Shown: one piece after another, positions 6,890 through 7,739 of the stretch
Layout of the letters: each line of letters opens with the position of its first letter
Position numbering within the stretch: the first letter of the stretch is position 1
Assembly (NCBI GenBank): GCA_023247815.1
Contig: JAHFFS010000062.1
Coordinates: 1 to 7,739 of the forward strand
DNA: 7,739 bases
Source: Candidatus Omnitrophota bacterium
Lineage (GTDB): Bacteria; Omnitrophota; Gorgyraeia; Zapsychrales; JANLHA01
Direction: 5' to 3'
Made by a program: the position numbers and the translations under genes
Notes under the pieces: model-generated
Told to the model about the DNA's origin: nothing
The model's input: only the letters and a program-made list of their open reading frames with translations
The model's database searches: none

Positions 6890-7739
6890 TTACCCTTCTT
6901 GCGCGATGACCTTATTGATCGCGTTGATATACGCGTTGGCCGAAGCCACAATGATATCGGTGCTCGTCCCATGCGCGATGACATTCTTGCCGTTGATTTT
7001 AACTTTGATCGTGACCTCACCTAAGGCGTCTTTACCACGGCTCACCGACTGGATGGAATAATCCAGCAGTTCCCCCTTCATCTTTGTTAGGCCATCAATG
7101 GCTTTATAACAAGCGTCGACCGGACCGTCTCCGGAAGAGCTCATTTTATGGACCTTTCCCTTGGACCGCAAAGTCACCTCGACTCGCGGCAGGATCTTTG
7201 CGCCACTGGTTGTCACCAAATCAACCAGCGCCCAAATTTGTTTATCAACCTTGATTTCGTCCTCTACGATTGCGAAAAGGTCTTCATCATAAACGTGCTT
7301 TTTTTGATCGGCCAAATTTTTAAATCGGCCAAAGGCCTTGGCCAATTGTTCTTCACTCACATCAATCCCCAACGCCTTCAGCCGAACTTTAAAGGCATGG
7401 CGGCCGGAATGTTTGCCCAAAACCAATCCGGTTTCCATAAAACCGACGTCTGCGGGACGCATGATCTCATAGGTCGAACGTTCCTTTAAAACCCCATCCT
7501 GATGGATTCCAGATTCATGCCGAAAGGCATTGGCCCCGACGATCGCCTTGTTTGGCGGGACAACAAATCCAGTCAAACGGCTGACCAAACGGGATATTTT
7601 ATGGATCTCCTTGGTCTTGATGTTAGTTGATACTCCATAAAAATCTTGACGCGTTTTTAACGCCATGACGATTTCTTCCATCGAAGCATTGCCGGCCCGC
7701 TCACCAATGCCGTTCACCGTGCACTCAACCTGCCGAGCG
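6890..7739 (-). CDS. leuA: 2-isopropylmalate synthase, C-terminal part, runs off window
   Basis: LeuA condenses acetyl-CoA with 2-oxoisovalerate, the first committed step of leucine synthesis, and is usually feedback-inhibited by leucine. The window holds the last 282 residues, open to the right edge; the first codon in frame is at 7738-7736. Full-length enzymes are about 510-560 residues, so roughly the second half is here. The visible part starts at the end of the TIM barrel with NGIGERAGN, whose last Asn is a metal ligand in characterised enzymes. NAFRHESGIHQDG and GLVLGKHSGRHAF of the linker subdomains follow. The C-terminal allosteric LeuA dimer domain contains SSSGDGPVDA and ends with a helix after HGTSTDIIVASANAY. 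The complete regulatory domain and the GDGPVDA stretch favour LeuA over homocitrate synthase; citramalate synthase is less likely. aroE starts 13 bp after the stop. Confidence 0.95.
   Translation of the reverse strand, partial: ARQVECTVNGIGERAGNASMEEIVMALKTRQDFYGVSTNIKTKEIHKISRLVSRLTGFVVPPNKAIVGANAFRHESGIHQDGVLKERSTYEIMRPADVGFMETGLVLGKHSGRHAFKVRLKALGIDVSEEQLAKAFGRFKNLADQKKHVYDEDLFAIVEDEIKVDKQIWALVDLVTTSGAKILPRVEVTLRSKGKVHKMSSSGDGPVDACYKAIDGLTKMKGELLDYSIQSVSRGKDALGEVTIKVKINGKNVIAHGTSTDIIVASANAYINAINKVIAQEG

Noticed and set aside
6877..7020. N-terminal extension of aroE into leuA
   Set aside because: The added 48 residues are rich in Arg and Ser, typical of a shadow of leuA, and the family starts at the YGIIGNP segment.
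7148..7489. 113-codon plus-strand frame opposite leuA
   Set aside because: It is antisense to the conserved leuA regulatory domain and has no recognisable motif or Shine-Dalgarno.

Overview
All genes in this 7.7 kb window lie on the minus strand, so the biological reading order runs from high to low coordinates: leuA (3' part) - aroE - prepilin peptidase - [terminator/promoter] - aroK - dprA - topA - xerC - waaA (5' part). Coding density is very high. No RNA gene, mobile element, CRISPR array or long repeat is visible. The open frames on the plus strand are antisense shadows of these genes.

The organism is a bacterium with a Gram-negative envelope. The Kdo transferase gene (waaA/kdtA) implies lipopolysaccharide, and the type 4 prepilin peptidase implies type IV pili, a type II secretion system or a related pseudopilus machine. 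The order dprA-topA-xerC is a widespread bacterial arrangement, best known from Firmicutes, where trmFO and hslVU-codY are usually nearby; here waaA follows xerC instead. GC content is moderate by eye. I cannot assign a phylum from sequence alone. An under-cultured Gram-negative lineage (for example something near the PVC/Omnitrophota group) is only a guess.

Region by region: (1) 7739-6890 is the C-terminal half of 2-isopropylmalate synthase (leucine pathway). It is followed 13 bp later by aroE, the shikimate dehydrogenase (6876-6016). (2) A 97-bp AT-rich gap, which carries an unexplained open frame, leads to a GTG-started prepilin peptidase (5918-5088). (3) The 87-bp gap 5001-5087 holds a rho-independent terminator for the upstream genes and a good sigma70-type promoter for the downstream genes. 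The two overlap so closely that a transcript from the promoter would probably start inside the 5' arm of the terminator hairpin. (4) A tight second unit follows: aroK (shikimate kinase), dprA (8-bp overlap), topA (14-bp gap), xerC (7-bp gap) and waaA (2-bp gap), running off the left edge.

Functionally the window mixes two amino-acid biosynthesis steps of one pathway (aroE makes shikimate, aroK phosphorylates it) with leucine synthesis. It also holds a DNA-maintenance group (DprA for incoming single-stranded DNA, TopA for supercoil relaxation, XerC for chromosome dimer resolution), a pilus/secretion processing enzyme and an LPS enzyme. All complete genes have their key catalytic residues, except that aroK has Ser in place of the first Asp of the usual DxD motif. 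I found no clear previously undescribed system. The most notable points are the nested promoter/terminator, the open frame between aroE and the peptidase gene, and the aroK substitution.
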